Of a stretch of DNA of 64,000 nt, positions 46,001 to 58,100 are shown in pieces (the stretch's first letter is position 1; the number at the start of each line of letters is the position of its first letter). The notes beneath the pieces were generated by a model that had not been told where the DNA came from, did no database searches, and was given only the letters and a program-made list of their open reading frames with translations. Both the position numbers and the translations under genes were made by a program. The stretch is from Trebouxia sp. TZW2008 (lineage: Eukaryota > Chlorophyta > Trebouxiophyceae > Trebouxiales > Trebouxiaceae), in NCBI GenBank assembly GCA_002118135.1, contig BDIU01000225.1, positions 82,452 to 146,451 on the forward strand, read 5' to 3'.

Positions 46001-49000
46001 AGTCTGAAGTGCTGCTTCCTCCCACAGTGAGTCCCATGATGCAGCCCGGCCAACGCACCGCTGTGTATGAGCCTGAGCCCGCCTTCTGCACCATTGCTGC
46101 CTCGCGAGCCATTCAGAACAACATTGTGAAGGCGCCACTGAAGCACAGCAGCAATGTCAGCACCCTCAGCAGTAGCAGCAGCGCTACCACTGCTGCAGCT
46201 AATGCAGCCACAGCTGCTGTGGCTGTGCTGGCTAGCTTGAGACAGCAGCATGGCCTGGTGCCAAACGTGGATAGCGACCAGCAGCCACAGCCATCGCAGG
46301 AATCACAGGCCACAGCCACCTCACGCAGGTCAACTTACAACTGATGCTTGCTGTGCATGATACAGTTTCTGCTGAATGTGGAGCTGAAGAGCACAACCTG
46401 TTGGCACCTGCATCTGCAAGTTGCAGCTTTCGGTCATGTGCAGCTGAAGCATGCTATCTTCTGTAATGGCTCCATGTGCTGTAGGTCAGGAGGCTGTTCT
46501 TGAGCCTTGTGTGTGTGGCAAAGTGATTGTGACTTGCACTTCCTTGCTTCATGTGCCCTGTAAGCTGACACTACAGCTTTGAAACTCAGAGGTGACCTGC
46601 ACATTGGAGCATCTGCAACAAAGTTTACATGTAAGCTAAGTGTATGCCAAGCAATATTACACAGAATACAGTAGTTGGCTTTTCCCGTTCTGATGCTGTT
46701 GCATGACAGCTTCACATTGTCTACAAGCAATTGTGTCAAAACATTTTGTGCTTGCCAGCAGGCAGTCTGCCACGCCACAGCAGTCTCAGAAGTCTGGCAG
46801 CCCAGGTGCACCAGTGTCATCCCTGTGGAGCGCCCGCCGCGCCTTAGATGCTGCTGGTTTGAAGTATGATCCTGAATCTGCCAGAGAGCAGCCTCGCTCA
46901 CCATCTGTGCCAGCAGCTGTGTCAGGTGCGCTTGCAAGTCTTACATATGTCACAGGGTGCCACTGGTATCACACCTTTGTCACACCTTGCTATTGACAGC
47001 CTAGCGTTGGCACTAGGTCCTACGCGTGTCTCAGGTCGCTGTCGATGTCATGTTCTGCTCATGGCAGTTGACCAACAAAGGCTCTTGTTCCTTCAAGGTT
47101 GCGTGATGGATGTGACAGGTTGTACGGTATATTCTGTCGGGCAGGCCGATGTCTGGCGGGCCAAGTTGCATACTGTCTATGTTGGAGAAGCTGTCAAGGG
47201 ACACGTTGTCTGTGTGCCTGCCTGCTATGCTTACAGACCTGTGACATGTTGCATGCTGCTGTTTTCACAGACTGCTAATACAATGCATACTGCTGCGCGC
47301 ACAGACCTCTGCCGGGCTGCATGCTGCTATGCTCATTGAGGTCTTACATATTACATGCTGCTGGGCTAACATACAGTTTACACGCAAGTACTTGATATAA
47401 GCCTTCAAGGGGTTATGCAGGCAGAAGGATAGGGAGCGCCAACAGCAGCACTCAGCCTGACAGCACCAGGTCAGCTGTAGAGTACATAGAGGATGATGAA
47501 GAGGAACGCGCCAGCAGCACAACCAACGCTGTGCCGCCCTTGCCTGAGCCATACGAAGCACCTATGCAGCAGGTAGAAAAAACATTATCTTAATCATCCA
47601 CATGCTGACTAGCAAAGTCTTGTCCCTGCTAAATGCATGCAGCAGATGAAAAATAGTGCATGCAAAAAACTGCCTCCTGGCACTGACTTGGTCTCTCTGA
47701 TTGCTCGCTCTCATGCTGTGAGACAGCCTTCTGAGTAGGCTTCAGACTTGGATGCAGGCATGCCTGCTGCTACCTTGAGATGGACACCTGCACACAACAC
47801 AATTGCCTCTGGAGACCTGTTCATGCTGTTATGGTATCTGAGCCACTTGACTGCATTCTATTCACTTGACTGTAGGTTAGCTGCTTGACACTTCATCAGT
47901 GACTCAAACAGTTGCAGATGTCAGCACTGAGCATTGGGTCCATGTACAGGGTAGAGACAGAGATCTGCTAGCTAGGAGGCTGTCAAACGCTGCTGCAGCA
48001 AGTAGCACAGCTGCTTCCAAGAAGTACCACCAGACTGTGACCTCAGATAGGCAACAATTTGATAGGAGGACATCCAATCAGCAGTTGCCTCAATGGCAGC
48101 AAGGCCGCAGCACACTGCAGCAGAATGCTGAGGATCAAGGCCGCAGCACACTGCAGCAGAACGCTGAGGATCAAGTTCGCCGCATTGTGCAGCGGAATGC
48201 AGAGGAGCTAACCTCACAGGAGTCTGGTTTGCTGGATCTAAAGCCACCTGCGCTACCGCCCCCTCCATCATCACGTAGATCCTCCAAGATGCAGAGCGCT
48301 GCTTCAGGTGAGTTCCGCTTCATGTCTGTGAAAAAATCAGTCAGGTCATCCAAGACGCAATGTGCTGCTCCAAGTTGTGTCATATTCTCATGCGAGTTTC
48401 ACACATGGGAATATGATGTCTATGATGCAGAAGTGCTGATCCAGACTGTCTCCTTTTCTGATATATTGATGCACAGGTTAAAATTGCAGGTGTGCACTCG
48501 ATGTGCATCCTAGTCTTGCAGCATTGTGTTTTCTGTCAGCGCACTTCTCACACATTTACAGATATTGCATGTGCTGTCTGTGCAAGTGTGCAGAAGTGGT
48601 TCCATGCAATGAACATGAGATGACACTTAATGATTTATGCCTACACTTGCAAAGGTATGATCACAGCTATGACGCCCTTTCTGCAAAGCTTCTGCAGCAA
48701 AACACTTCCCCCTACACGTCTGTCGCAGCTTGGCTCCTGCTGCAAAACAACAAACAAGAATGCACTGCTGCAGGTGGCCTCTCGTCTTTGCTGATCCCAC
48801 ACATCTTTGGCAGGCCATTAGGCAGGTCCGGCAGCAATTCTCCTGCTAACCAAGATAGCAGGATTCCAGCGCTGCCCCTCAGACCTGACAGTCAAGCTGC
48901 AACAGTGACAGCAAGCAGCCTAGGACAGGTCAAGTTAGGACGCTACAGATCTGGCACTAGTCCACTAGTCAGTGCCACATCTGGCAGACCAATGCAATGG

Positions 49001-49204
49001 GGTTTTGGCAACAGTAGCGCTTTGGCAAATGCTGCTGGAAGCGACAGGCCCAAGCAGACATTCGAGTTGCCGGCATTGTCAAAGGGACCCATCACCTCTT
49101 CAGCAGTGAATAGAGCTCAACTAGGACGGTACCAGCAGCAGGCTGTGCAGCAGCCATCATCAAGTTTGTCAAGTTACAAGAGTAGACAGCTGTTTGGTCG
49201 ATAG
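43010..49204 (+). CDS. MAK/ICK (RCK-family, LF4-like) serine/threonine kinase
   Basis: CMGC kinase of the family that controls cilium/flagellum length. Exons: 43010-43088, 43176-43334, 43544-43682, 43885-44111, 44353-44592, 46003-46328, 46762-46925, 47421-47572, 47950-48307, 48698-48773 (weakest), 48814-49204. These phases close on the TAG, giving 769 residues plus an unlocated first exon. Kinase landmarks: [46 protein letters not shown] split by an intron, DFG, the activation-loop TDY with [10 protein letters not shown], and DPAKRPTA. The C-terminal tail is Ser/Gln/Ala-rich and low-complexity. It includes a 36-nt in-frame repeat (48103-48207; [12 protein letters not shown] twice, plus a diverged third unit). 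The exon at 46003 follows a long array of decoy acceptors. Confidence 0.9.
45030..46003 (+). repeat. array of about 14 decoy acceptors before the kinase exon at 46003
   Basis: Units of about 55-65 bp each contain TGTGCTTGCAGGCTGAA-like sequence. This matches the true acceptor and exon start (TTTGCTTGCAG|TCTGAAGTGCTGCTTCC). Some units would encode AEVLLPPV or ADVLLPTTV, others have a stop (GAATAG). A higher-order period of about 210 bp is visible (for example 45081 against 45291). All lie in the intron after 44592. Confidence 0.9.
48290..48378 (+). repeat. donor-side copy after the kinase exon ending at 48307
   Basis: TCCTCCAAGATGCAGAGCGC with donor GTGAGT at 48308 is followed by a copy at about 48347 (TCATCCAAGACGCAATGTGC) whose donor is lost. 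Confidence 0.7.
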
Positions 49205-49840
49205 ATATGAGGCTGAGTTGCATAAAGGCAGCTTTCCATTGAGACAAATTCTTTTGTCATCAGTCCTGTCGTTTGTCAACTGCAGCAGCAACATCAAACG
49301 CTTAACAAGCCCTTTCTACTGGTTATGTTGTGAACTTTAAAGCTCGCAGGTTTCACGAATGTCAAGTAAACACCTGGCAAGGGCTTTTGCACAGGGTCAA
49401 AGGGCGCTGTTGCTATCACGCTGCCAACATGCAGTATTTCATATCACATTGATGTTGCACGGATTGCAAAGCACAAAGCAACAGTCAGCACATATAAACA
49501 AGTCAAAGCTATGATGTTGCATAAGCTTGAACATCATGCCTTGCAACCAGTGGGTTTAACAAGAGAATTTGGACAGAAGGTCAATGCAGTTGTTGAAATG
49601 CAGAGCTTGCACTTCCGCTACTCATAGTCAGCATTGCTAAATTGGGTACATTTCATGTTTGGAGGGTCTGAGCTGCAATTGCAGAGGACTGTGCCTACTA
49701 GAGCCTCTAAAGTCTGGTAGGAAGGCTTTGAATGCTGCCCCAGTGGGCATGAACTGCCCGTTTGAGCATATCTGCACTAAAGCATGTTGCAGAAACTGCA
49801 GTGAACTTTGCACCTATTATCTAGTTAGCTAAGATGATGT
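49205..49840. other. convergent intergenic, kinase and H2A.X 3' flanks
   Basis: No coding exon or RNA recognised. I looked for a histone 3' stem-loop just downstream of the H2A.X stop and did not find a convincing one, which fits a polyadenylated replication-independent histone. TATA-like AT-rich words occur but nothing I would call. Confidence 0.4.
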
Positions 49841-50730
49841 CTAAAACTCCTGGCTGACGCTTCCAGATGCGCCCTCCTTCTTGCCTGTCTTCTTGGGCAA
49901 CAGGACGCTGTGAATGTTTGGCAACACTCCTCCAGCTGCAATGGTGACATTGCCAAGAAGCTGCAGCAACACAAAGCTTGTCTACACATTGTCCTTTGAG
50001 CAGCTTGTCTACTTTGGTGATCTGTAAGCAGAGTCCCCAAAGTTGTCTACATTGGTCATCTGTAAGCCGACTCCCCCAAGTGCGCTGGTGAGCAAGCCTT
50101 GCAACGTTATTGTGATCAGGTATTGTACAAGGTGTCAACCTTTGGGTACTGTGCCACTAATCATCTATTGTTTCAACAAAGCAGCTTGTGTGCACAACCC
50201 ATGATACCCCATGGCACACCATGCATGCAGCAAGCCTTACCTTGCTCAGCTCCTCATCATTCCTTACAGCCAATTGAATGTGTCTGGGGACAATTCTGGT
50301 CTTCTTGTTGTCCCTAGCTGCATTGCCTGCCAGCTCCAACACCTCAGCTGCAAGGTACTCTAGCACCGCTGCCTAAGCAAGCAAACACGGCTAAGCTCTA
50401 GGCAGCAGCATCACCATGCATGCATATGCCGATGCATATACAAGGCGCTTGGCAACACTGCAAAGGTTCACTGTGAGCAGTACCAAGTATACGGGGGCAC
50501 CAGCGCCAATCCTCTCAGCATACTTGCCCTTCTTCAAGTACCTGAAAGAGCGATGCATTTGTTTAAGGAACAGCTGTTATTGGTGCATGATCCAAAATTG
50601 CAGGATGCAGGTGATCCGATTGACGATGAGCTTACCTGGCGATACGTCCCACGGGAAATTGTAGACCGGCTTTTGCTGATCGACTGACCGACTTCTTGCC
50701 AGCTGTTTTTCCCTTACCACGTCCCGACAT
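49841..50730 (-). CDS. histone H2A.X, 134 aa
   Basis: Core histone variant; phosphorylation of its C-terminal SQE marks DNA breaks. Four exons: 50730-50636, 50541-50484, 50372-50241, 49960-49841, all GT-AG and in phase, 405 nt. The sequence starts [13 protein letters not shown]. It has the H2A signature [12 protein letters not shown], the acidic-patch region ([20 protein letters not shown]), [17 protein letters not shown] and [13 protein letters not shown], and ends in SQEF followed by the stop. Introns indicate a polyadenylated variant gene rather than a replication-dependent cluster copy. The last intron carries short duplications (49985-50100), but exon edges are clean. Confidence 0.95.
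49985..50100 (-). repeat. short tandem duplications in the last H2A.X intron
   Basis: TTGTCTACTTTGGTGATCTGTAAGC and TTGTCTACATTGGTCATCTG-type segments (plus strand) repeat two to three times at about 35-45 bp spacing. They do not contain exon sequence. Confidence 0.6.
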
Positions 50731-51507
50731 GATTCAGCAGAGGCTGAGCGCGTGTACCACGACTTCGGTGCTCGGACGATTCGGCGCTTCTCTTGCCCTA
50801 AACAAGCAATTCTTCCTGCCTGTTCAAGTTCTTTGACTTGAGTACATGCCGTGTTAGGGCTGGCCTAGGGCTGATTCAAATACACAGAAATTGTCAGGGC
50901 TATCCTAGGGCTTTTGACTGCTGAGTGCATGAGCCAAAACATCTGACTGAATGAGCCGCCAGGTGTAGCCAGCAGGAGCTCTACAATGCCGCCTGTAAGC
51001 CAACACCAGTGTCCCTTGATGCACAGTTTTGATCTACTACTCTACTTGATCATTTCAAACTTTTCAGTGTTCTGCTGAATTGTGTAAGAGGTCATATACT
51101 ATATGATATAAGGGGGTTTATGTTTGAGGCAGAGAGCTTCAACATGTGTGATCTGAGCTCACAGTGATGCATGCCTGAAAGACCATTTTGTTTGGAACCA
51201 TACTGAAATTATCATCTATGCTGATCAGCTCATGAGCTGCATATGCAGGATCAAGCTCAATCCTGTGCTGCGGCTGGAACGCAAAACCCATTTCTAAGTT
51301 TACTGCTCTACATCTGCAGCTGGCAAAAAGCCTTGGAGAGTCCCAAGATACACTGACAATCCGCCACATGCAGCGCACATGTGTTGCCTGCAGCTTTGGT
51401 GGGTCTGCAAACTTCCAACTGGGTCATTCCACAAAATCCAAGGTCACGTTCAGCACTGTTGCAGGTATTCTGTCTTGGGACCATGCACAAACATGACTAT
51501 CTGCGCC
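50731..51507. promoter_or_regulatory. H2A.X upstream region / SDR 3' flank
   Basis: Lies between the H2A.X ATG and the stop of the next minus-strand gene. It should contain the H2A.X promoter. A duplicated GGGCTATCCTAGGGCT-like phrase occurs at about 50855-50910. No gene found. Confidence 0.4.
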
Positions 51508-54500
51508 TCACTGTCGGATGGGTTGCCTGGACAGCTTAGCAGTGTCAGCAGATAGGTTCCAGAGTGCTGAAGCCAGCTGTTCATCATAACTCTGAACAGA
51601 GCTTGGCACTTGGACAGTCTTCGATGCCAACAGGCCTGCACCAAAAGCCCAAGTCATCATTGAATGCTGGCACAGCGCTCACACATGCTTTGCCTAGTCA
51701 CCATTACCGACAACAAGGAACATGATCGACGACGGGAGATGACACATATGGGCAGTATTAGATGATCATCATTTCCTTATGCAAAGAAGCAACAGGCCTT
51801 ACTGAGTGAAAGCAGCATTGCTTCTTTGCATGTATTGGGCAAGGATCCGTCTGAGGATGAATGCCAATGTGTGTTACCTGAGCCCAACACAAGGCATGCA
51901 AGCAAGACTTTGAACACATCAGCTGCACATAGCGCCTGCTTGTGCCATGCTCCATCATCTGAAAACATGAATTGCATTCTTCAAGCAGCAGATCTTTCAG
52001 GCACTTGGCCTTAAGCCCTGTCTCTGCAACCTGAGGTCAGCTGCAGGGTTACTACACAGATGCACAGCATTGCATCAATGCTGAACAGATGCTTTTGACG
52101 GCAATGTTGCAGGCATCGAATGCATTCCGAACCTGTTGCAACTGTGTGCAAATAACTGTGACCTGTGCTTCTCTTCTGCAGTAGAGTTGAAGAGGCAGCC
52201 AAAACAAGCAGCGTTGAATTAGCAAAGGACGCACCTCCCGACAAATGCCTGACTGGGTAGTCTATCACCCCATGTATTGACAGAATGGTCCTCCATAAGA
52301 GAAAGATTGGCTTGTTGACAGACGCAGACTGCCAGTTGATGTTGGTGAGGAGTGCAGATGTGAAAAGGCCACGGGCGTAGAACTGCAGAAAAGCATAAAC
52401 ATCATTACGTTCAGAAGATCTGAGGTGAGTTTTTCTTCACCTCCACTACATTCTAGGCATGTGGTGCAGCATGACCTGGTACAAATAGTACAAGCAAAAG
52501 CAAACGGCAAGGGACATCGCCTTCAATGACTCTCTGTGGATGCAACTCAGAGCAGCTGAGCACATGCTTTCAAAGCCAAAGCGGCATGGGCAACCTTGAT
52601 AAGTAAATTGAAGTAGTGAACATGGTTTCACAGTGCAGATACACGAGGAAAAGCCTCACCCGCAGATCAGTACGTTTTCCACCTACTGATGCAGCTTCCT
52701 GAGCAGCTGGCCAGGCAGTCGTGGCAGCATGCACAACAGTCTGACAGCCGTCTGCATTTGGCGCAAACAAGTGGTTTGAGACCCACTGCATCAGTGGCCC
52801 AGCACGCTTCCAGATGCTTGATCTCACTGCTCCAGGGTCTACAGCACATGACTGCACATCAGAAAGCATATCGGTTTTATGATGCCAGTTTGAGAGCTGG
52901 CATAGGCAGTGAATGCCTTTGCTTCAGGGTCTACACCATACGACTGCATTTCAGAGAGCATATCATCATTAGTTTGCCAGATCAAAGGCTGCCATCGAAT
53001 ACTATGTCATAGATTGCCTGCATGTGATGGGCACAGTCATTACCACTGTGTGACAAGTGCAATCAGCCTTGTTGGCTGGCTAAGCATATAAGTCTTCTTT
53101 TACAGGTGTTAGCTGATGCTGCTCCAGGGTCTGCAGCACATGACTGCATGTAAGCAAGTTTGCCATCAACTGTGCTGCCAGAGCAGCGGCTGGCATAGGT
53201 TTTTGATGGCGCTGCTCCAGGGTCTGCAACGCATGAATGCACAACAGAGAGCATGTCATCCTTGGAACGCCAGATCAGGGGCTGGCATCAGTGATGGGCG
53301 ACGGTGCTCCAGGGCCTCAAGCTCAAATGCACAACAGGAAACGTGTTATCAGACTTGAGGTGCGGCCCTGCACGCAGGATGTGAATGCGTGAATGCATGC
53401 ATAAGGCCTCTAAGTATGACGCTGTAAACCCAGACATGTCTTGTGTGTATTGACAGAGGCATACCTGCACTCCTAAGCTTCCCAGCCGCCTCTGATGTTC
53501 ATATGTGAACAGGACATTCCCCAGTTTGGTCTCAGAATACAGGAACTTCTTTGCATCAAACATGAACTTCTTGATGTCTCTGACATAGCCATTGCGGTGC
53601 TCCACTGAAGCCACATTGACTATTCTTGATGGCTGCGATGCAATCAGCACTGGCTCTAGCAGCCTCGACAAAGTATAGGGGCCATGATAATTTACCTGCA
53701 AATCAGGAAATGCGCCAGTATCAAGAGCAAAAGTGGACGAGAACAATGACTCAACAAAACCAGCAAAGGCAGATTTTTAGGGCAGAAGTAGATGTAATTC
53801 ATTTTCATGACAATGAGTTGCGGGACTGTACACAAGCATCCTTAGTCAGTCAGGCACTGCTGCAAGCTGGACATGTAGGCGTTGCGACTTTGGCAATGTA
53901 TGCATGAACTAGATTGAGAGGGAAGCAGCATCATGCCATGCATTGGGCAAAGTAGTCATTATGCGTTCAATCGATTCATCAAGCAATCCATTAGTTGTGA
54001 CTGTAAGGATCCAACAGGGGGCCCATGCAGACACTGTCAGCAGTCCAAAGCTATACTTGGTGCCTGGCAAGCAAGACATGCAAATTGCTTTGCAACCTTG
54101 CATCAAGTTATGCAATGCGTGTGCTTTGACATATGGATGACACATGCATGCAAGGGCATTGTCAATGGTTGGTGCCACTGCCATGTGTGCATAGCTATGC
54201 TATGACCTGCGTCAAGCCTGCTACGCCTTCTTCTGTGTACCACTCCCTTCTGTAAGCTGCTCCAGCGTTGTTGACGAGAATATGCAAGGGCCAACCTTGG
54301 CGCCGGTAATTCTCTGCAAAGCTATGTATGCTCGAGGGCTTGGCAAGGTCTAGCGGTTTAGGGACGATCACTTTCGCTCCCGGTATCTGTTGCCTTGCAA
54401 GCGTGCACTTGGGTCAGAGGCACCAACATACGCCAACGACTTTGAGTTTTGAGCGAGTCTATACAAACTGACCTGATCTCTTGTGCAACCTCTTTTGCAA

Positions 54501-54725
54501 CGTCAATGTTACGACAACCGAGGATGACGGTCGCGCCCAGCGCTGCAAAGGCAAAGGCCGTCTCTCTGCGTGGCATGCGAGCACTTGTGAAACGGTTGCA
54601 TGACGCAGCGAGGAGGTTCATCAAGTTATAAGCAGATGTCTCCAGGGCATGCGCTGGCCGCACCTTCCAATGCCACTGGTGGCTCCTGTCACCAACACTG
54701 TCTTGCCTGACAGAGGTTCTGGCAT
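51508..54725 (-). CDS. short-chain dehydrogenase/reductase (retinol-dehydrogenase-like), 373 aa
   Basis: NAD(P)-dependent oxidoreductase, classical SDR; substrate not predictable. Eight exons: 54725-54664, 54565-54473, 54393-54207, 53695-53465, 52851-52660, 52382-52235, 51958-51878, 51635-51508; all GT-AG, total 1122 nt in phase. Motifs in order: TGATSGIG nucleotide-binding turn, LGCRN, ILVNNAG, NVASVEH with the catalytic Ser, YSETK (Tyr and Lys), VDPGAVRS. The last three exons extend past the usual core with FYARGLFTSAL, a hydrophobic helix-like stretch (FKVLLACLVLGS) and a final ALWNLSADTAKLS that resembles the usual SDR C-terminal helix. Exon 5 has four degenerate start copies upstream. 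Divergent from the KUP gene. Confidence 0.9.
52915..53355 (-). repeat. four decoy starts upstream of SDR exon 5
   Basis: The exon start, encoding SCAVDPGA (52851, minus), recurs at about 52970-52921, 53150-53115, 53260-53214 and 53345-53300, each with a CCCTGGAGC or CCTGAAGC block (minus strand). One keeps ADPGA coding in a short open frame. None runs on to the exon's donor. Confidence 0.8.
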
Positions 54726-55169
54726 TTTGCTACGCTACACAGGGTGGCGGTGCAGCTTTACACCGAGCGCGTTGCGCTGGCTTTTCGATCGATGTAAGAC
54801 AAATGAGAGCATTCGAGTGCATGCATCAAAATGCAAAATGACGAGCAGGAACGGCGGAAGCCTAGGATGAATTTTGGAAAAAGCTTGCAGTCAGGTCCAA
54901 CTCTTTCAGATTGTTGCAAAAGCGGCATGCAGGGCCTTGGCTGCTCTGATGTTGAAATGTCACAGTTGAACGACAATATCCAGGAGACAGAGGGGTTTCA
55001 CAAGCCATGCAGTGAGTCGCCACGAGCAGCCGTCAACAACGACATCAGCTTTGAAATTCATGCATGTGATCAACGGTAGGAAGCATTCCCATGAAGCCAC
55101 CCTGCCTGCATTACAGTGCTGGAACTGTACAGGCATATACAGAGCTGATGGCATGCTGTTTGTTTGCAG
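54726..55169. promoter_or_regulatory. divergent region between SDR and KUP genes
   Basis: A 444-bp gap. An 82-residue hydrophilic open frame (54831-55079, plus) could be the cytoplasmic N-terminus of the transporter, since it contains a possible donor in the needed phase. It encodes no membrane segment. The missing first KUP membrane segments are not here. Confidence 0.45.
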
Positions 55170-58100
55170 TGCTGGGTGCTTTTGGTGCTATCACAGTGAA
55201 GGCTCTGTCCTTCCCTCAGTCCTCAGTGGCAGGCATTTCCATGGGTGTCCTGGCCCTGCTGTTTGTGGTACAGCCCTTGGGCTCACAATACCTGGGCAGT
55301 CTGTACGCGCCCATCCTGCTGCTGTGGTTTCTGCTGCAGATTGTGGTTGGCATCCACAACATTGCCGTCTTTGCCCCATGGATTGGCAAGGTCAGTCATC
55401 CTTGCTTGTATTGACAGGTGCTGTTCATTGTAGTTGGCATTTACAACACTGCAGCCCTTGGGTTCATAATCCCTGAGCAGCCTGTACGCGCCCATCCTGC
55501 TGCTGTGGTTTCTGCTACATGTTGTGGTCGGCCTTCACAACATTGCTTTCTTTGCCCCATGGATCGGCAAGGCGAGTAATGAAGTGCTAGTCAATCTGCC
55601 TGCATGGATTACAGATATGATGATGCGCCCTGTTTGCTTTTCACTACCATCTGCTCCAGATTGCGGTCAGCAAGCACAACATTGCAGCCTTTGTCCCATG
55701 CATTGACAAGATCGGTGATTGCTAAATCACTCATCTTAGATTAGTGATTTAGCAATCACCGTGTGAGCTGCATGTATGCAGTGAACTCAACTTGACCAAC
55801 AAAAGACGTGGTTGATCTAACACTGCCAGCATCTGCGCCTCCTTCCTGCTGCAACTTTCTGTTTGGTTTGTACTAGATTGACTGGCTGGGCCCAAGTCCC
55901 AGAGTCGACCAAAGTGGAACTGATGTTTTGCAGGCCATCAACCCATAATACCTGGGCAAGTTCTTTAAATCAGGAGTGTCAGCAGATGCGGCATGGTGCT
56001 CGACTGCTAGCATCTTCCTGTGCCTGACTGGCATGGTGCAACACCACTAGTCATCATACAGGCACATCCCACAACCAGTTTGTGTCTTTTGTCTTGCAGG
56101 CCATCAACCCATATTACTTGGGGAAGTTCTTCAAGTCAGGAGTGTCAGCAGATGCGGCATGGCGCTCCACTGCCAGCATCTTCCTGTGCCTGACTGGTGC
56201 AGAAGCTTCCTATGCAGACCTTGGCCACTTCACTAAGTCATCAATTCGGGTCAGTGGCTGCTTTTCCAAGCATGCAGAGCTTGCTTGCCACCAACATTGG
56301 TCTCAATTGATGCTGAAATGTATGGCTCTCATTTCCTGCATGCATGCACGAGCAAAATTTTCTGTGCAGCGTCATGCTCTTGCACAGGTGTGCATGTAGT
56401 ACAAGCCTAACCACCTGCAGGTGCTGCAAACAAGTAAACACTTTTACGTCATTTGAATTTCACATCCAATTGAACTGCATGGTCATGTGTTGTGTTGCCC
56501 TGCAGATCGCCTTTATCTGCATTCTGTACCCATCAGTTGAGCTCTCCTGCTTGGTTATCACTCTAGAGATGTGCGCTCACGTGTCAGTGTTGCTTTGCTG
56601 ATCGCCTTCATCTGCATCCTGTACCCATCAGTTGTGATCTCCTGCTTTGGGCAGTCCGCCTGGCTCATCAAGCACCCAGAAGGCTATGCCACCTCCTTCT
56701 TTGAACTTGCCCCTTGGAGAAGCAGCTTCTTCTACCTTTTACCCAAAGAATTTGTGTGTGCTCAAGTCTTCGTTTGCCTTGCAGATCGCTTTTATCTGTA
56801 TTCTGTACCCATCAGTCGTGATCTCCTACTTTGGACAATCCGCCTGGCTCATCAAGCATCCAGATGGCTACGCCACCTCCTTCTTTGAATCTGTCCCCTG
56901 GGGCATCGGATTCTTCTACTTGTACTTTGTGGTGGCGGTGCTTGCGGCCTGTGTGGCAGCCCAGACCATGATCTCTGCAGCATACAGTATTGTGAGGCAG
57001 AGCATGGCGCTCAACTGCTTCCCTAGGATGAAGGTCATCCACACCAGCAGCAAGGTGACCTCTTTTGTCTGTGTGCATTTTACCAGTGTGTTTTGAAGTC
57101 TGCCCGCTTTTACCTAAGCTTGCTGCCTGTTCTGGCCGCTCAGATCATTATCTCAGCAGCTTACAGCATTGTGAGGCAGAGCATGGCGCTGAACTTCTTT
57201 CCCAGGATGAAGGATATCCACGCCAGCAGCAAGGAGACCATGTCAACAACAATGAACAGCAGCATGACTGTACTGCAATGATCAAATTTCCGCAATGTGC
57301 CGACAGAGCAATGCCGTGGGTTTGGCATGTAGTGTCAGCATATGCAATTGCACTGCATATGCCGTATGTGCATGTTGCTCAATGGCTCGGCATCATTGCT
57401 TTGTGAAAGGCCATGTCAACATCATTTCATGGAATCCTATGTGTATTCAGGTGGCTGGTCAGATTTGGATTCCAGCAGTGACTGTGTTCATTGGAGCCTT
57501 CACCATTGCGGCTGTGGGTATCTTCCAGAACTCCATTGCCCTAGGGTTCTCCTACGGAGTGTGCGTCAGTACCCTGGTAAGAGCCTGCATTGAACTTCAA
57601 ACCCAGCAACCTGCTTTTGATCCTTCTTCACTCAGTCAGTTCACAGACTCACACCAGCTTGCTCTTTAGCTATTGATGCTCTCTGCACAAAAGTTTGCAA
57701 AGTCTTGCACAGTGTGTCTTTGCTAAGCAAATTGCATGCATTGCTCAGTGAGATCTCAGTTCAACTGCCGAAACTACATGACGTAAAAGCTGTCTTGAAG
57801 AACTGTTTACATTTGGGCAATACCCAGGCAGGCATGATGCAGATGCATAGAGGACACCAGCACACATGCATATGCATATACACTGTTGCTCGTCAGTCCA
57901 AACATAAAGAAAACCGTATGAAATTCCATGCTGCATGCAGATGGTGGGAACAGATCTCCTCATTGCCCTGGCAATGATTGTGGTTTGGGAGCTGCCCCTC
58001 ATCTGCCCCATACTCTTCCTCATCTTCTTTGGCTTCATAGACAGCGTTTTCTGGACGGCCAACCTGACCAAGATTCCTTTGGGTGGCTGGTTTGCTGTGG

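Noticed and set aside
54831..55079. Confident N-terminal exon of the KUP transporter
   Set aside because: It is hydrophilic and phase-compatible only through a weak donor, with no conserved residue. Kept as a possibility, not annotated as coding.
55713..55761. Transcription terminator or tRNA-like structure
   Set aside because: A perfect palindrome in a eukaryotic intron without U-tract, A/B boxes or tRNA fold.
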